Assembly: GCA_035041965.1 (NCBI GenBank)
Contig: JAPYMA010001195.1
Location: 1 to 64,000, forward strand
Direction: 5' to 3'
Length of the DNA: 64,000 nt
Source: Anisakis pegreffii
Lineage: Eukaryota; Nematoda; Chromadorea; Rhabditida; Anisakidae
In this document: one piece after another, positions 62,522-64,000 of the stretch
How the letters are laid out: every line of letters begins with the position of its first letter
Position numbering within the stretch: position 1 is the first letter of the stretch
Translations under genes and position numbers: made by a program
The notes under the pieces: generated by a model
Databases searched by the model: none
Told to the model about the DNA's origin: nothing
The model's input: the letters and a program-made list of their open reading frames with translations, nothing else

Positions 62522-64000
62522 TGTTGTGGCCAAGTTTTTAGTGAACTGAAATTTTTTAAAATGATTTCTGATTTGAATTTTCGCGATTTTAATAAAAAAA
62601 TAAGCGCGAAACCCATTGCCTAGTCAAAATTATTCATATTCTTTAAGCATTATATAGGACACACATCGATTCATAATTTTTGAACGTTTCCGAGGATGGA
62701 TGTTTAAACATGGAAGATTTGACGACGACTGAAATTTGAGCTCAGTCCTCGTTTCGATGAGTCAAGCGGGATGCAGCAAATAAAATGTATTACGTGGGAC
62801 ATGAAATGCTTGCATAGGAAGGAAAATTTCTAGCTCAAATTTCTAGTTTCGAGTTCAAATAATTATGAATAGCACTGATCCGCTGGTTGTGCTCAATTCA
62901 AAAACGACGAATCAACAAAATGCGAAATACGATTAAAAATAGAATCTGCCTAGCATATGCCAACACACTTTATACGGCCGAAATCGAAGTATTTGTTGAA
63001 AAATATCAAATTGTTCGTATTGTTTATGTTGCATAAATTAAAACAATAATAACAATAGCAGTTGTTGCCACGTTGACGAATTTTTTAACGGAAATTGCTA
63101 TTCGAACACTCAAATTGATTAGCTCTTGCGTTGTACTACGTTGCTTAAAGGCAAAGCTGCCAGGAGGGAGGAGTTGCGAAACGTGGTTTTACACTCAGAC
63201 AATCATCATCGTTTCCACATAGCAGTCACAAATGCTTCAATTCACTTTTGGTAACGAAGCGATTTTACTGATCAAGCTAGTGTTATTCTTATCAATTCAT
63301 CTAGATTTTTTGACCATTTATGAGGTTTTCAAGCTGAATGCTTCATGCTGATGCTATTTTAATTTGTGTAACTCATTACTTAGATTGGTTATGAAAAGAT
63401 GATGGTAAATGCGCGATTCAATAGTACAATGTGGCCTACTATCAGTATGATGTTAGTTCCTGGTCATGTTTACCTGACCTCCAACCTGTTTAGTTCAATC
63501 TCAAGGAGTGATCTAGACCAAGATCAGTGGATGATTATTTTCGTGCCCTTGTATACAGCAGATCTAGATTGATCACAGCTATATTCTAGCACTACAACGC
63601 TTTTGGCGATTACTCTCTATAGAATTTGTTTAATCATTGTGTATTGATTGATTTTCCGAGAGAGAGCTACTGTTCTGCTGGCGCGTCGTGTGCGGGTCTC
63701 ATTCTGTGATTGTATTGAATTTTTTCGAGAGCTAATCAGGTGTTTGCTGAGGCAGTAGTCTTCGGTAATTTTGTATTTTAAGGTGGTAAGATCAAAATGC
63801 ATTTCGTTCTCATTCGTAGTTGAATATGTTACTTAGTTAAAGCATAGCAAGAGATGTTCGCACGAACGAAATGCCGCTGTGATTTTACCAACCTGAAATA
63901 CAACATTACCCTTTTTTGGGTGAATTGTTCTGATTGTGGTGCTTGGTTGTGTTGTAATTCAGCGTGATTATTGTAATTGACATTGTGTGTATTATGGATG
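62522..64000. other. Right-end region, no gene recognised
   Basis: Includes the SPCS2 promoter side. Short open frames only, with no domain or splice chain that I can support. A first exon or UTR of a gene beyond the window edge cannot be excluded. Confidence 0.5.

Overview
The window reads as an intron-rich, AT-rich nuclear segment of an animal genome, most likely a nematode. Short exons are joined by GT-AG introns, and the window carries a patched-related RND/SSD gene of the kind expanded in nematodes, a hAT element, and remnants of Merlin/ISXO2-like DNA transposons. The species call is inference. No bacterial operons, rRNA operons or CRISPR arrays are present.

Layout. 1.2-7.2 kb (+): BTB-BACK-PHR protein of the BTBD1/2/3/6 type. 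9.7-10.6 kb (+): secreted proline-rich repeat protein in two exons. 11.4-21.7 kb (-): patched-related membrane protein, about 20 exons and 1008 aa, with an 865-bp hAT element in one intron (16526-17390, 8-bp target duplication). 22-26.7 kb: largely gene-poor. 26.7-43.7 kb: a block present twice in direct orientation. Each unit holds SGF29 (-), a Merlin-transposase-derived ORF (-) and a small secreted protein gene (+). A third, more diverged secreted gene lies at 45.4-47.1 kb, and an orphan signal-peptide exon sits at 35.9 kb. 49.1-59.2 kb (-): two tandem TAF6 paralogues with matching exon architecture. 60.4-62.5 kb (-): signal peptidase complex subunit 2. 62.5-64 kb: no gene seen.

Most striking features. 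(1) The three secreted proteins share a three-exon, all phase-1 architecture and a C-terminal GDW/DDFLxCT-like signature that I do not recognise. Their coding exons differ strongly between the two block copies while flanking non-coding DNA is nearly identical, the pattern expected of diversifying selection as in effector or venom-like genes. (2) Both Merlin-derived ORFs are intact over 305 codons but have replaced the expected catalytic residues, which suggests a domesticated protein. (3) Two families of transcription-coactivator subunits (SGF29 of SAGA, and TAF6 of TFIID/SAGA) are each duplicated within 33 kb.

Exon coordinates were read by hand from splice consensus, phase and protein similarity; totals were checked to be multiples of three. 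Transcript evidence would be needed to confirm starts, UTRs and the few unusual introns.
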